This document shows positions 37,762 through 46,293 of a DNA stretch of 64,000 nucleotides, one piece after another. A program made the translations under genes and the position numbers. Origin of the DNA: Pseudomonas chlororaphis subsp. piscium. Lineage in GTDB: Bacteria; Pseudomonadota; Gammaproteobacteria; Pseudomonadales; Pseudomonadaceae. The stretch is taken from positions 6,749,001 through 6,813,000 of the forward strand of contig NZ_CP027707.1 of the NCBI RefSeq assembly GCF_003850345.1, read 5' to 3'. The notes under the pieces are model-generated. The model saw only the letters and a program-made list of their open reading frames with translations. It searched no databases and was not told the DNA's origin. Within the stretch, counting starts at the first letter, position 1, and the number at the start of each line of letters is the position of its first letter.

Positions 37762-39099
37762 TTACAGGTTGTAACCACGCTCGTTGTGTTGCGCCAGGTC
37801 GAGGCCGACCGACTCTTCTTCCTCGGTGACACGCAGCCCGATGACCACATCCAGCACCTTGAGGATGATGAAGGTCACGATCGCGGTGTAGATCACCGTG
37901 AAGCCCACGCCTTTGCACTGGATCCACACTTGCGCGGCGATGTCGGTCACGGTGCCGAAGCCGCCCAGCGATGGCGCGGCGAACACGCCGGTAAGGATCG
38001 CGCCGAGGATACCGCCGATACCGTGCACGCCGAAGGCGTCCAGGGAGTCGTCGTAGCCCAGTTTGCGTTTCAGGGTGGTCGCGCAGAAGAAGCACACCAC
38101 GCCCGCTGCCAGGCCGATCACCAGGGCGCCCATCGGGCCTACGGTGCCAGCGGCAGGCGTGATCGCCACCAGGCCGGCAACCACACCCGAGGCGATGCCC
38201 AGGGCGCTTGGCTTACCGTGGGTCAGCCACTCGGCGAACATCCAGCCCAGCGCCGCGGCGGCGGTGGCGATCTGGGTCACCAGCATCGCCATGCCGGCGG
38301 TGCCGTTGGCGGCGGCGGCGGAACCGGCGTTGAAGCCAAACCAGCCGATCCACAGCATGGCCGCGCCCATCAGGGTGTAACCCAGGTTGTGCGGCGCCAT
38401 CGGGGTGGTCGGGAAGCCTTTACGCTTGCCCAGCACCAGGCACGCTACCAGGCCAGCGATACCGGCGTTGATGTGCACTACGGTGCCGCCGGCGAAGTCC
38501 AGCACACCCCAGTCCCACATCAGGCCGCCGTTGCCGGACCAGACCATGTGTGCGATCGGCGCATAGACCAGAGTGAACCAGATGGCCATGAAGATCAGCA
38601 TGGCGGAGAACTTCATCCGCTCGGCGAAGGCACCGACGATCAGCGCCGGGGTGATGATGGCGAAGGTCATCTGGAAGGTGATGAACACCGCCTCGGGGAA
38701 CAGCGCCGCCGGGCCGGTCAGGCTCGCTGGGGTGACGCCGGCCAGGAAGGCCTTGCCCATGCCACCGACGAAGGAGTTGAAGTTGACGACGCCCTGCTCC
38801 ATGCCGGTGGTGTCGAACGCGATGCTGTAGCCATAAATGACCCACAGGATGCTGATCAGACCGGTAATGGCGAAGCACTGCATCATCACGGAAAGAATGT
38901 TTTTCGAACGCACCATGCCGCCGTAGAACAGCGCCAGGCCGGGAATGGTCATGAACAGCACCAGGGCCGTCGAGGTCAGCATCCAGGCGGTGTCGCCGGA
39001 ATTGAGGACTGGGGCTGCCACTTCGTCCGCCGCCATGGCCAGGCCAGGCATTACGAGGGACAACAGGGCTCCTAGCCCTGCGATTTTACGCAGAGTCAT
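37762..39099 (-). CDS. amtB: Ammonium transporter AmtB
   Basis: A 445-residue ammonium channel with a cleavable N-terminal signal (about 1-22) and eleven predicted membrane helices. Family features include the ALxLFYGGMVRSKN stretch, the pore region WSGNGGLMWDWGVLDFAGGTVVHINAG and DDSLDAFGVHGIGG with the paired pore histidine. It is expressed with glnK under nitrogen limitation, and GlnK plugs the channel when ammonium is plentiful. Confidence 0.97.
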   Translation of the reverse strand: MTLRKIAGLGALLSLVMPGLAMAADEVAAPVLNSGDTAWMLTSTALVLFMTIPGLALFYGGMVRSKNILSVMMQCFAITGLISILWVIYGYSIAFDTTGMEQGVVNFNSFVGGMGKAFLAGVTPASLTGPAALFPEAVFITFQMTFAIITPALIVGAFAERMKFSAMLIFMAIWFTLVYAPIAHMVWSGNGGLMWDWGVLDFAGGTVVHINAGIAGLVACLVLGKRKGFPTTPMAPHNLGYTLMGAAMLWIGWFGFNAGSAAAANGTAGMAMLVTQIATAAAALGWMFAEWLTHGKPSALGIASGVVAGLVAITPAAGTVGPMGALVIGLAAGVVCFFCATTLKRKLGYDDSLDAFGVHGIGGILGAILTGVFAAPSLGGFGTVTDIAAQVWIQCKGVGFTVIYTAIVTFIILKVLDVVIGLRVTEEEESVGLDLAQHNERGYNL

Positions 39100-39134
39100 A
39101 TTGTTTTCTCCTGGGGCGTTGGGTTTGGGGCGGC

Positions 39135-39641
<507 letters not shown>

Positions 39642-39834
39642 TCACAGCGACTGCATCAGTGCATGGGTCATCAGCGACTAAGCAGAAACCTTGCCATCTC
39701 GTGAAAACCCACTGATTTCAGTCCCTTGGCCGCTGCTGAAGAAGCCACTTCGCCATCATCGCCACGGATACGCACAACAACGGTGCGCCACTGCCCGGCG
39801 CTATGCGCGAAAAGCGTGCATCCCCGCCTGCCGA

Positions 39835-39861
39835 TTGACTATAGACAGTGCGTGATACACT
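39835..39861 (+). promoter_or_regulatory. Possible ubiK promoter
   Basis: TTGACT at 39835-39840 and TACACT at 39856-39861 with a short 15-base spacer, 28 bases before the ubiK start. The -35 is five of six to consensus; the spacing is below the optimum. Confidence 0.4.
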
Positions 39862-39889
39862 GCCCGCCATTGTTTTCAGGACACTCCCC

Positions 39890-40150
39890 ATGCTCGCGCC
39901 CAAAGACCTCCTCGACGCCCTGAGCGGCCATGCCGCCCGCCTGTTCAGCGGCGAAACCCCACTGCCCCGCGCCGAAATCGAAAGCCAGTTCAAGGCCCTG
40001 CTACAAAGCGGCTTCAGCAAGCTGGACCTGGTCAGCCGGGAAGAATTCGACAGCCAGATGGTCGTCCTGGCCCGCACCCGCGCCCGCCTGGAAAGCCTGG
40101 AGGCGAAGGTGGCCGAGCTGGAAGCCAAGCTCAATCCGAGCGAGCAATAA
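39890..40150 (+). CDS. ubiK: Ubiquinone biosynthesis accessory factor UbiK
   Basis: An 86-residue BMFP/YqiC-family protein that assists the ubiquinone biosynthesis complex with UbiJ. It has an amphipathic N-terminal half and a C-terminal trimeric coiled coil (REEFDSQMVVLARTRARLESLEAKVAELEAKL). I place the start at ATG 39890 (MLAPKDLLDAL), the family N-terminus, rather than an earlier frame start at 39848. It lies next to glnK as in P. aeruginosa, but comM is displaced about 7 kb downstream by the inserted cluster. Confidence 0.9.
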   Translation: MLAPKDLLDALSGHAARLFSGETPLPRAEIESQFKALLQSGFSKLDLVSREEFDSQMVVLARTRARLESLEAKVAELEAKLNPSEQ

Positions 40151-40176
40151 CCACCTCGACCGCGCTCCTGCGCATA

Positions 40177-40211
40177 GGCTCGACCGGGCAGCACCTGCCA
40201 TCGGTCGAGCC
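40177..40211 (+). terminator. Inverted repeat after ubiK
   Basis: GGCTCGACCG and CGGTCGAGCC form a perfect 10-base stem around 15 bases, 26 bases past the ubiK stop. There is no T-run, so termination is uncertain; it marks the left edge of the inserted cluster. Confidence 0.4.
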
Positions 40212-40377
40212 GGGCCCTGCCAGCAAAGATTTTCCGCCCCGCCCGTTCATTTCCCCCCTACTCCGCCGATAACATGTCCAGCGTTTGCGATCCTGGCCAC
40301 CCCTGGGCGAGTCATGCCCCGCAACACCACCAAGCAACGCGAACGCTTGCCTCGACTTAATTGCACCAGGTAGCCCT

Positions 40378-41439
40378 ATGACCGCGCCAAAACCCTTCAG
40401 CCGCTTGGCCTTCTTCGTCCATACCGCCGAGATGCTCAATCACTATCAGGCAGTCTGGAGCCTGCTCGGGGCCGACGCTTTCGATGTGGTCCTGCATGGT
40501 ACCCATGAAGAGCGTGCGCAAAGCCGCGAGCTCATTGGTGGTCTGGGTTACAGCTGCCACGGCAGCCTGGATGTGATCAAAGCCAATCACCGCTATGACG
40601 TGGTGGTCTCCAACCACAGCATGTACGACCACGGCTCCCAGCCGATGATCAAGGCGCTGGGCCATCGGCAGGTGCGCTTCATGTACGCCCTGGGCAAGTA
40701 CAAACACAACTTTTCCAGCTGGAACCAGCACTACGACCTGATTCTGTGCTTCGGCCCCTGGCAGGCCGAGCGCCTGCGCGAATGCTGCGATGCGGTGACC
40801 TTCCAGATGGGTTACCCGCGCTACGACGCCTACTTCCGCGAAACCTCGCTGCAAGGCCAGCACCCGGCGGACCTGGGCCTGGACCCGGCGAAAAAGACGG
40901 TGCTGTGGCTGCCGACCTGGATGGAGCTGTCGTCGATCAGCCGCTTCGCCGACGCCATGGCCGGGTTGTGCGATCGCTACAACGTCATCGTGAAAACCCA
41001 TCCGCTGTCGGTCGAGGCCGATCCCGAGGCCTTGAAACTGCTCGAGCAATACCCGTTCACCGCGGTGATTACCCGCGTCTACGACAACCTCACCCTGTTC
41101 CGCTGCGCCGACTATGTGGTATCGGACTACGGCGGAACCGCGTTCGGCGCCCTGTACCTGGACAAGAACCTGCTGCTGTTGAACGTGCCGGATGCCGAAC
41201 AGGATGCGCTGACCGGCGAGGAATCGCCCGATGTGCTGCTGCGCAACGACATCCTCAACCTCGACCCCGAGGCGCGCTGGCAACTGGCCGACCTGCTGGG
41301 GGACGAGAGCCTCTGGCAACAGCAGGCTGCGGTCCGTCAGCGCCTGCGTCGCCATTACTTCGCCCCCAGCTATGGTTTCTCGGCGGAGCTGGCGGTACTG
41401 GCGCTGCGCAACATCGAAAACATACTCAAGCAGGGGTGA
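40378..41439 (+). CDS. CDP-glycerol glycerophosphotransferase-family protein
   Basis: A 353-residue protein of the TagB/TagF family (PF04464), enzymes that move a phospho-alcohol from a CDP carrier. Characteristic stretches are VIVKTHPLSVEAD, VYDNLTLFRCADYVVSDYGGTAFGALYLDKNLLLLN, and an upstream N-terminal domain with RFMYALGKYKHNFSSWNQHYDLILCFG. It has no membrane segment and lacks the long N-terminal extension of TagF polymerases. Placed first in the phosphoramidate cluster, it is the best candidate for a transferase acting on a CDP-activated group. Whether it moves phosphoramidate or glycerol-phosphate is unknown; no CDP-glycerol synthase (TagD) gene is seen here. Confidence 0.82.
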   Translation: MTAPKPFSRLAFFVHTAEMLNHYQAVWSLLGADAFDVVLHGTHEERAQSRELIGGLGYSCHGSLDVIKANHRYDVVVSNHSMYDHGSQPMIKALGHRQVRFMYALGKYKHNFSSWNQHYDLILCFGPWQAERLRECCDAVTFQMGYPRYDAYFRETSLQGQHPADLGLDPAKKTVLWLPTWMELSSISRFADAMAGLCDRYNVIVKTHPLSVEADPEALKLLEQYPFTAVITRVYDNLTLFRCADYVVSDYGGTAFGALYLDKNLLLLNVPDAEQDALTGEESPDVLLRNDILNLDPEARWQLADLLGDESLWQQQAAVRQRLRRHYFAPSYGFSAELAVLALRNIENILKQG

Positions 41440-41443
41440 AACC

Positions 41444-41971
41444 ATGGTGATCTGGCTGGTCGGCATGTCAGGAGCGGGCAAAACCACGATTGGCCGGGCC
41501 CTGTATGCCAGCCTGAAAGCGCAACGGCCGCAGACCGTGTTCGTCGACGGCGACGAGATTCGCGCGCTGTTTCGCCATGATCAGCGGGCGGATGCCTATA
41601 GCGTCGCCGGACGCCGGGTCAACGCCGAACGGATCCAGGCCCTGTGCGGCTGGCTCGATAGCCAGGGCATCGACGTGGTCTGCTGCATCCTGTCGATGTT
41701 CCAGGACATCAGCGACGACAATCGCCAGCGTTTCTCCAGCTACCGGGAAGTGTTCGTCGATGTGCCGCTGAGTACCCTGATCAGCCGGGACAACAAGGGG
41801 CTGTATCAGTCCGCCCTGCGGGGCGAACAGCGCAACGTGGTGGGCGTGGACATCGAGTATCCGCCGCCGCAACGCCCGGACCTGGTGCTGCACAACCGTC
41901 ACGAGCCCGACGATATCCCGGGCTACGTGGAACGCATTCGCCAGCTCTGTGGATATCCACCATCATGCTGA
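41444..41971 (+). CDS. CysC-like kinase, candidate cytidine diphosphoramidate kinase
   Basis: A 175-residue P-loop kinase of the adenylylsulfate (APS) kinase family: Walker A GMSGAGKT (7-14), VDGDEIR (34-40), RDNKGLYQSALRGEQRN (115-131) resembling the APS-kinase lid region. No sulfate-assimilation genes are near. In Campylobacter jejuni the CysC-like Cj1415 phosphorylates the 3'-OH of cytidine diphosphoramidate; the other three enzymes of that pathway are all encoded in this operon, so I favour that role. Four bases separate it from the preceding stop, and it overlaps the next gene by seven bases. Real APS kinase activity is the main alternative. Confidence 0.8.
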   Translation: MVIWLVGMSGAGKTTIGRALYASLKAQRPQTVFVDGDEIRALFRHDQRADAYSVAGRRVNAERIQALCGWLDSQGIDVVCCILSMFQDISDDNRQRFSSYREVFVDVPLSTLISRDNKGLYQSALRGEQRNVVGVDIEYPPPQRPDLVLHNRHEPDDIPGYVERIRQLCGYPPSC

Positions 41972-42537
41972 ACTACGTCTACAGCGACGGGGACCTGCTG
42001 GAAAACCCGCAGACCTACCGCTACAGCAGCTTCCAGGGCGAAGCTTTCGTCGATGCCTGGCGCGCCTCGCGCCTGGCCGCATGTGCCCACCTGTCGGCGC
42101 CGGCCTTGCCCGCGCTGCATCCGCAAGGCCCGGCGCATGCCGAAGACAGCACGACACTGCTGAACCATCTGTGCCTGGAGATGCGCGCAGGCACTGGCGT
42201 CTCCGGCCCGCTGGCAACCTACTGGCTAGCGCGCCTGCTGAAGAAGTTCGAAGTGAGCAAACGCCTGTATACCGGCTACGAAGCCGCGGCTCCGCACCGT
42301 CCGCTGCCCCATGGCAGCTATGGGTCCGTACCGCCTTACCTGTTGCTGGCCGAGTGCATGCTGCACGGCTGGCAGGCGAGCGGCGCGGCCTATTACCTCA
42401 GTGGCCTGCTCAAGCTGACGGATACCCTGGTGTCGCAGCAGGGCCGCCTCGACCCAGACCAGGGTGCCTACCTGGCCTGGCTGCTGACCCAGGAACAACA
42501 GGTGCTGGCCACAGTCGCCCGGGAGGCCGGCTTATGA
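41965..42537 (+). CDS. Cluster protein of unknown family
   Basis: A 190-residue, mostly helical protein I do not recognise. It starts MLNYVYSDGDLLENPQTYRYSSFQGEAF, has an aromatic/His/Pro loop in the middle (YTGYEAAAPHRPLPHGSYGS) and ends with alternating hydrophobic helices (AYYLSGLLKLTDTLVS). No signal peptide or clear membrane segment is seen, and it carries few cysteines. It overlaps the kinase upstream and the formyltransferase-like gene downstream (ATGA), so it is co-translated with the pathway and probably contributes to it, as scaffold or enzyme; that is inference. Confidence 0.75.
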   Translation: MLNYVYSDGDLLENPQTYRYSSFQGEAFVDAWRASRLAACAHLSAPALPALHPQGPAHAEDSTTLLNHLCLEMRAGTGVSGPLATYWLARLLKKFEVSKRLYTGYEAAAPHRPLPHGSYGSVPPYLLLAECMLHGWQASGAAYYLSGLLKLTDTLVSQQGRLDPDQGAYLAWLLTQEQQVLATVAREAGL

Positions 42538-43262
42538 GCCGCGCCCGCCTGCTGATCCTCTGCGCCCGCACCGCGCGCTCGGTCGCCTACCTGCAAGGCT
42601 TGGCGGCCGCCGGTATCGAACCTGAAGCGGTGATTGTCTACGGCCAGGGCGGCGGCGCGCTGCAAACCACCCGCGAGTTGCAGGTACAGCCACTCGCGGG
42701 GCTGTTCTGCCCGGACCTGAGCCAGGACATCGACACCTGCCTGGCCGCCCTGGACTGGCCCCACGAGATATGTCCCGCCCAAACTCTCGACGACCCGCAA
42801 CTGCTCGCACTCATCGCCCGCCAGGCGCCGGACCTGCTGGTCTACTCCGGCTACGGCGGGCAACTGGTGCCGGCGGCCCTGCTGAGTCGCTACCCGGTGC
42901 TGCATATCCACTCCGGCTGGCTGCCGGACTATCGCGGCAGCACCACCCTGTACTACCAGATCATCGAACAGCGCGAATGCGCCGCCAGCGCCCTGCTGCT
43001 CGATGAGCAGATCGACACCGGCCCGGTGCTCGCGCGCAAGGCCTATCCCCTGCCACCGCCAGGCATGGACGTCGACTACCTGTATGACAATGCGATCCGC
43101 GCCGACCTGCTGGTGGACGTCCTCAGCCGCTGGCGACGCGAAGGCGCACAAGCCCTGCGGCCCCTGCCGGCCGAGGCCGAAAAGCCGCCCTACTTCATCA
43201 TTCACCCGCTGCTCAAACACCTGGCCCTGCTGGCGGTGGACAAGCACGAGGACACACCATGA
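42534..43262 (+). CDS. Formyltransferase-family protein with altered active site
   Basis: A 242-residue protein of the formyl_trans_N (PF00551) fold, as in Fmt, ArnA and GART. The family core is visible as HIHSGWLPDYRGSTTLYYQI and the aspartate in LDEQIDTGPVLA. The usual catalytic triad is Asn, His, Asp in N-x-H ... D; here the Asn position is His (L-H-I-H), with His and Asp kept. The N-terminal glycine-rich region (VYGQGGGALQTT) is less typical. It may formylate an amino-sugar or amine, or have lost that chemistry. It overlaps both neighbours by four bases (ATGA). Confidence 0.78.
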   Translation: MSRARLLILCARTARSVAYLQGLAAAGIEPEAVIVYGQGGGALQTTRELQVQPLAGLFCPDLSQDIDTCLAALDWPHEICPAQTLDDPQLLALIARQAPDLLVYSGYGGQLVPAALLSRYPVLHIHSGWLPDYRGSTTLYYQIIEQRECAASALLLDEQIDTGPVLARKAYPLPPPGMDVDYLYDNAIRADLLVDVLSRWRREGAQALRPLPAEAEKPPYFIIHPLLKHLALLAVDKHEDTP

Positions 43263-45658
43263 ACCGGGCCGCCGAAAACATCGTTCGTTTCGGGACCAAA
43301 TCCGAAACCCTGGAGCGCCTGCAACCACGGGTCACTCGCTCACAGATCCTGCCGCTGTATTTCTTCACCGCGCGGCAGTGGCTTGATGCCCCCGCGGACG
43401 TGCTGCTGAACATCGCCAGGATGGAGCATGGCGGTTGCGTGATCGTGCGCAGCAGCGCGCAGAACGAAGACAGCTTCAACAGCTCGATGGCCGGCCTGTT
43501 CACCAGTTGCCTGAACGTCAGCGCCACGGATCCACGGGCCTTGAATGCGGCCATCGAACAGGTGATCGCGTCCTTTGCCGAGCACCGCTGCGAGGACAAC
43601 CAGATCCTGATCCAGCCGATGCTGACCTCGATCCAGATGAGCGGCGTGGTGATGACCCACGACCTGGAGCATGGCGCCCCTTATTACGTGGTGAACTACG
43701 ACGATGAGAGCGGCCTGACCGATACCATTACCGGCGGCCAGGGCATCCAGAAAACCGTGCTGGTCTACCGCGACACCGAGAGCGCCCAACTGCGATCCCC
43801 ACGCCTGCAGGCGGTGATCGATGCCTGCCGGGAGCTGGAAATGCTCTGCGGTAACGTGCCGCTGGACATCGAATTCGCCGTCGACCGCCACCAGCAGGTG
43901 TATGTGTTGCAGGTACGGCGCATCACGCTGTGCAACACCTGGCACCCGGTCACCGAACGGCGGGTGGCGCGCCAGCTCGAGCACATCCAGCGCTTCCTGG
44001 GCAAACGCCTGGCGCCCCAGGCCGGCCTGTACGGTGACAGCACCCTGCTGGGGGTGATGCCCGACTGGAATCCGGCGGAAATCATCGGCACCACCCCACG
44101 CCCGCTGGCAGCCTCGCTGTATCGGCGCCTGGTGACGGATTCGACCTGGCGCGAAGCCCGCGCCCTGATGGGTTATCACCACCCCCGGCACCAGGCCCTG
44201 ATGGTGATGCTCGGCCATCACCCGTATATCGATGTGCGCTGCAGCTTCAACTCATTCCTGCCGGAGGGCCTGGAGCCGGGGTTGTGTACAAAGCTGGTCA
44301 ACGCCTGGCTACAGCGCCTGCAGGCCCACCCGCAATGGCACGACAAGGTCGAGTTCGAAGTCGTCCAGACCTGCCTGGACTTCACTTTCGATGCCGACTT
44401 CGCCGAACGTTATGGCGACAGCCTCAGCGCCGCCGAGCAACAGGCCTATCGCTCGGCCCTCGACCAACTGACGCTGCGGGCGCTGAGCGGTGACGGAGCC
44501 GGTGCGCTGCCGCCCTTGCTGGATCAGGTGCGCGCCCACGAGCGCCAGCAGCAAAGCCGCCGTCTCGATGCCCTGCCGGCCGACCTCGACAGCATCCACC
44601 GCCTGCTGCTGGACTGTCGCGAGCAAGGCACACTGCCGTTCGCCATGCTCGCCCGGCATGCATTCATCGCCGAAGCCCTGCTGCGCTCGGCCTGCCGCCG
44701 TGGCGCCCTGAGCACCGAGCGCTTGCTGGCCTGGAAGCAGTCGATCCACACCGTCACCACCGAGCTGACCCGCGAATACGCCCAGGTCTGCGCCGACGCC
44801 CGGACACTGCCGGCCTTCGTCGCCAAGTTCGGCCATCTGCGCCCTGGCACCTACGACATCACCTCACTGCGTTATGACGAACGCCACGACCTGTTCGCCG
44901 CCGCGACCGTCGAACTGGGTCATGGCGAAAGCCCGCAGGCGGCATTCCAGCTGCACCCCGAAGAACGCCAGGCCCTGCAGCAATTGATCGACGAACAAGG
45001 CTGGCCGCTGTCGACCGAACACTTGCTGGACTACGCCAGCCAGGCCATCCAGGCCCGGGAATACGCCAAGCTGGTGTTCACCCGGGACCTGTCCGATGCC
45101 CTGCAACTGCTGGTGAGCTGGGGCGCCGACGTCGGCCTGGCCAGGGAAGACCTGTCCTTTCTCGATATCCACCCGCTGCTCGACAGCCTCACCACGCCGC
45201 TGATGGACGACACCGACCGGGTCCTGCTGGAGTCGGCCAGCCAGGCGCGACGCAGTTATGAACAGGGCATCTCGCTGAAGCTCGGGCACCTGATCAGCGC
45301 GGTCGACGATGTGTTCGTCGCGCCGCTGCATCGCAGCCTGCCCAACTTCATCACCCGGCAGAACGTCGAAGCCATCGGCATGGAATTGCGCCAGGACACC
45401 CCGGCTTCGGCGCCGCTCAAGGGCAAGATCGTCTGCATCGAAAATGCCGACCCCGGCTACGACTGGGTCTTCACCCGCGGCATCGCCGGGCTGGTCACCC
45501 AATACGGCGGGGCCAACTCGCACATGGCCATCCGCTGCGCCGAGTTCGGCATTCCGGCGGCCATCGGCTGCGGCGAGCAGTTGTTCAACCGGATCCTGCG
45601 CAGCCCGCGCATCGCCCTCAATTGTCGCGACAAGACCCTGAACCCGGTGCAGCCATGA
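43259..45658 (+). CDS. PEP-synthase-like enzyme, candidate L-glutamine kinase
   Basis: A 799-residue protein. Its N-terminal region resembles the PPDK/PEP-synthase ATP-grasp domain (VIVRSSAQNEDSFNSSMAG; MSGVVMTHDLEHGAPYYVVNYD) and its C-terminus is a swivelling phosphohistidine domain (YGGANSHMAIRCAEFGIPAAIG, with H755). The middle 350 residues do not match the PEP/pyruvate-binding TIM barrel, which is the known composition of Cj1418, the L-glutamine kinase that begins phosphoramidate synthesis in C. jejuni by making L-glutamine phosphate. It sits between the formyltransferase-like and amidotransferase genes with ATGA overlaps. Rifampicin phosphotransferase-like chemistry is the other possibility for this architecture. 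Confidence 0.85.
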   Translation: MNRAAENIVRFGTKSETLERLQPRVTRSQILPLYFFTARQWLDAPADVLLNIARMEHGGCVIVRSSAQNEDSFNSSMAGLFTSCLNVSATDPRALNAAIEQVIASFAEHRCEDNQILIQPMLTSIQMSGVVMTHDLEHGAPYYVVNYDDESGLTDTITGGQGIQKTVLVYRDTESAQLRSPRLQAVIDACRELEMLCGNVPLDIEFAVDRHQQVYVLQVRRITLCNTWHPVTERRVARQLEHIQRFLGKRLAPQAGLYGDSTLLGVMPDWNPAEIIGTTPRPLAASLYRRLVTDSTWREARALMGYHHPRHQALMVMLGHHPYIDVRCSFNSFLPEGLEPGLCTKLVNAWLQRLQAHPQWHDKVEFEVVQTCLDFTFDADFAERYGDSLSAAEQQAYRSALDQLTLRALSGDGAGALPPLLDQVRAHERQQQSRRLDALPADLDSIHRLLLDCREQGTLPFAMLARHAFIAEALLRSACRRGALSTERLLAWKQSIHTVTTELTREYAQVCADARTLPAFVAKFGHLRPGTYDITSLRYDERHDLFAAATVELGHGESPQAAFQLHPEERQALQQLIDEQGWPLSTEHLLDYASQAIQAREYAKLVFTRDLSDALQLLVSWGADVGLAREDLSFLDIHPLLDSLTTPLMDDTDRVLLESASQARRSYEQGISLKLGHLISAVDDVFVAPLHRSLPNFITRQNVEAIGMELRQDTPASAPLKGKIVCIENADPGYDWVFTRGIAGLVTQYGGANSHMAIRCAEFGIPAAIGCGEQLFNRILRSPRIALNCRDKTLNPVQP

Positions 45659-46287
45659 AACGCCTCGGTATCACCCTGAGAACCTGCAACCCGCAGGCCT
45701 ACCACGAACCGCGCGATGGCCTGGCCAGGGACTGGTACCGCTTTTTCGCCGAGCTCGGCTGCGGCAACCAATGGATGCTGCTGCCCAACCTGGGCGAGGA
45801 CACCGTGGCCTATGCCCGTGACCAGGGCGTGCAAGGCGTGATCTTCAGCGGTGGCGACGACCTCGGCGGCGATCCGTTGCGCGACCAGAGCGAACAGGCG
45901 CTGCTGGCCCACTGCGTGGCCGAGCGGTTGCCGGTGCTGGGGGTCTGCCGCGGGTTGCAACTGATCCACAGCTTTTTCGGCGGCCGGTTGGCCGATGCCG
46001 ACCGCGACGTGCACGTCGCGCAACGCCACCTCATCACCTTGCTGGCCGCCGACGAGCTGCCCTGGCTACAGGGCCAGGCCGCTTCGCGCGCGGTCAATTC
46101 CTTCCACGGCAAACAGTTGCTCGACCCGCCGCCCGCCGCCCTGCGCCCCTGGGCCGTGGATGCTGCCGGGACCTGCGAGGCCCTGGTGCATGCCAGCCTC
46201 AAGGTGGCCGGCATCATGTGGCATCCCGAGCGCGAAGCAGCGCTGGACGAAGCTGATCGACAACTGTGCCAATGGCTCTTTGAGTGA
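45655..46287 (+). CDS. Class I amidotransferase-like hydrolase, candidate gamma-glutamyl-CDP-amidate hydrolase
   Basis: A 210-residue glutamine-amidotransferase-fold hydrolase (peptidase C26). The catalytic triad is complete: C98 (LGVCRGLQLI), H190 and E192 (MWHPERE); SGGDDLGGDP is also typical. In C. jejuni the equivalent Cj1417 removes glutamate from gamma-glutamyl-CDP-amidate to release cytidine diphosphoramidate. Context strongly supports that role over gamma-glutamyl-GABA hydrolase (PuuD), which has similar motifs. ATG 45655 overlaps the preceding stop; six bases separate it from the nucleotidyltransferase. Confidence 0.83.
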   Translation: MKRLGITLRTCNPQAYHEPRDGLARDWYRFFAELGCGNQWMLLPNLGEDTVAYARDQGVQGVIFSGGDDLGGDPLRDQSEQALLAHCVAERLPVLGVCRGLQLIHSFFGGRLADADRDVHVAQRHLITLLAADELPWLQGQAASRAVNSFHGKQLLDPPPAALRPWAVDAAGTCEALVHASLKVAGIMWHPEREAALDEADRQLCQWLFE

Positions 46288-46293
46288 CCTGAC

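Noticed and set aside
39718..40194. Minus-strand frame over ubiK
   Set aside because: Antisense shadow with no domain and overlapping a confident gene.
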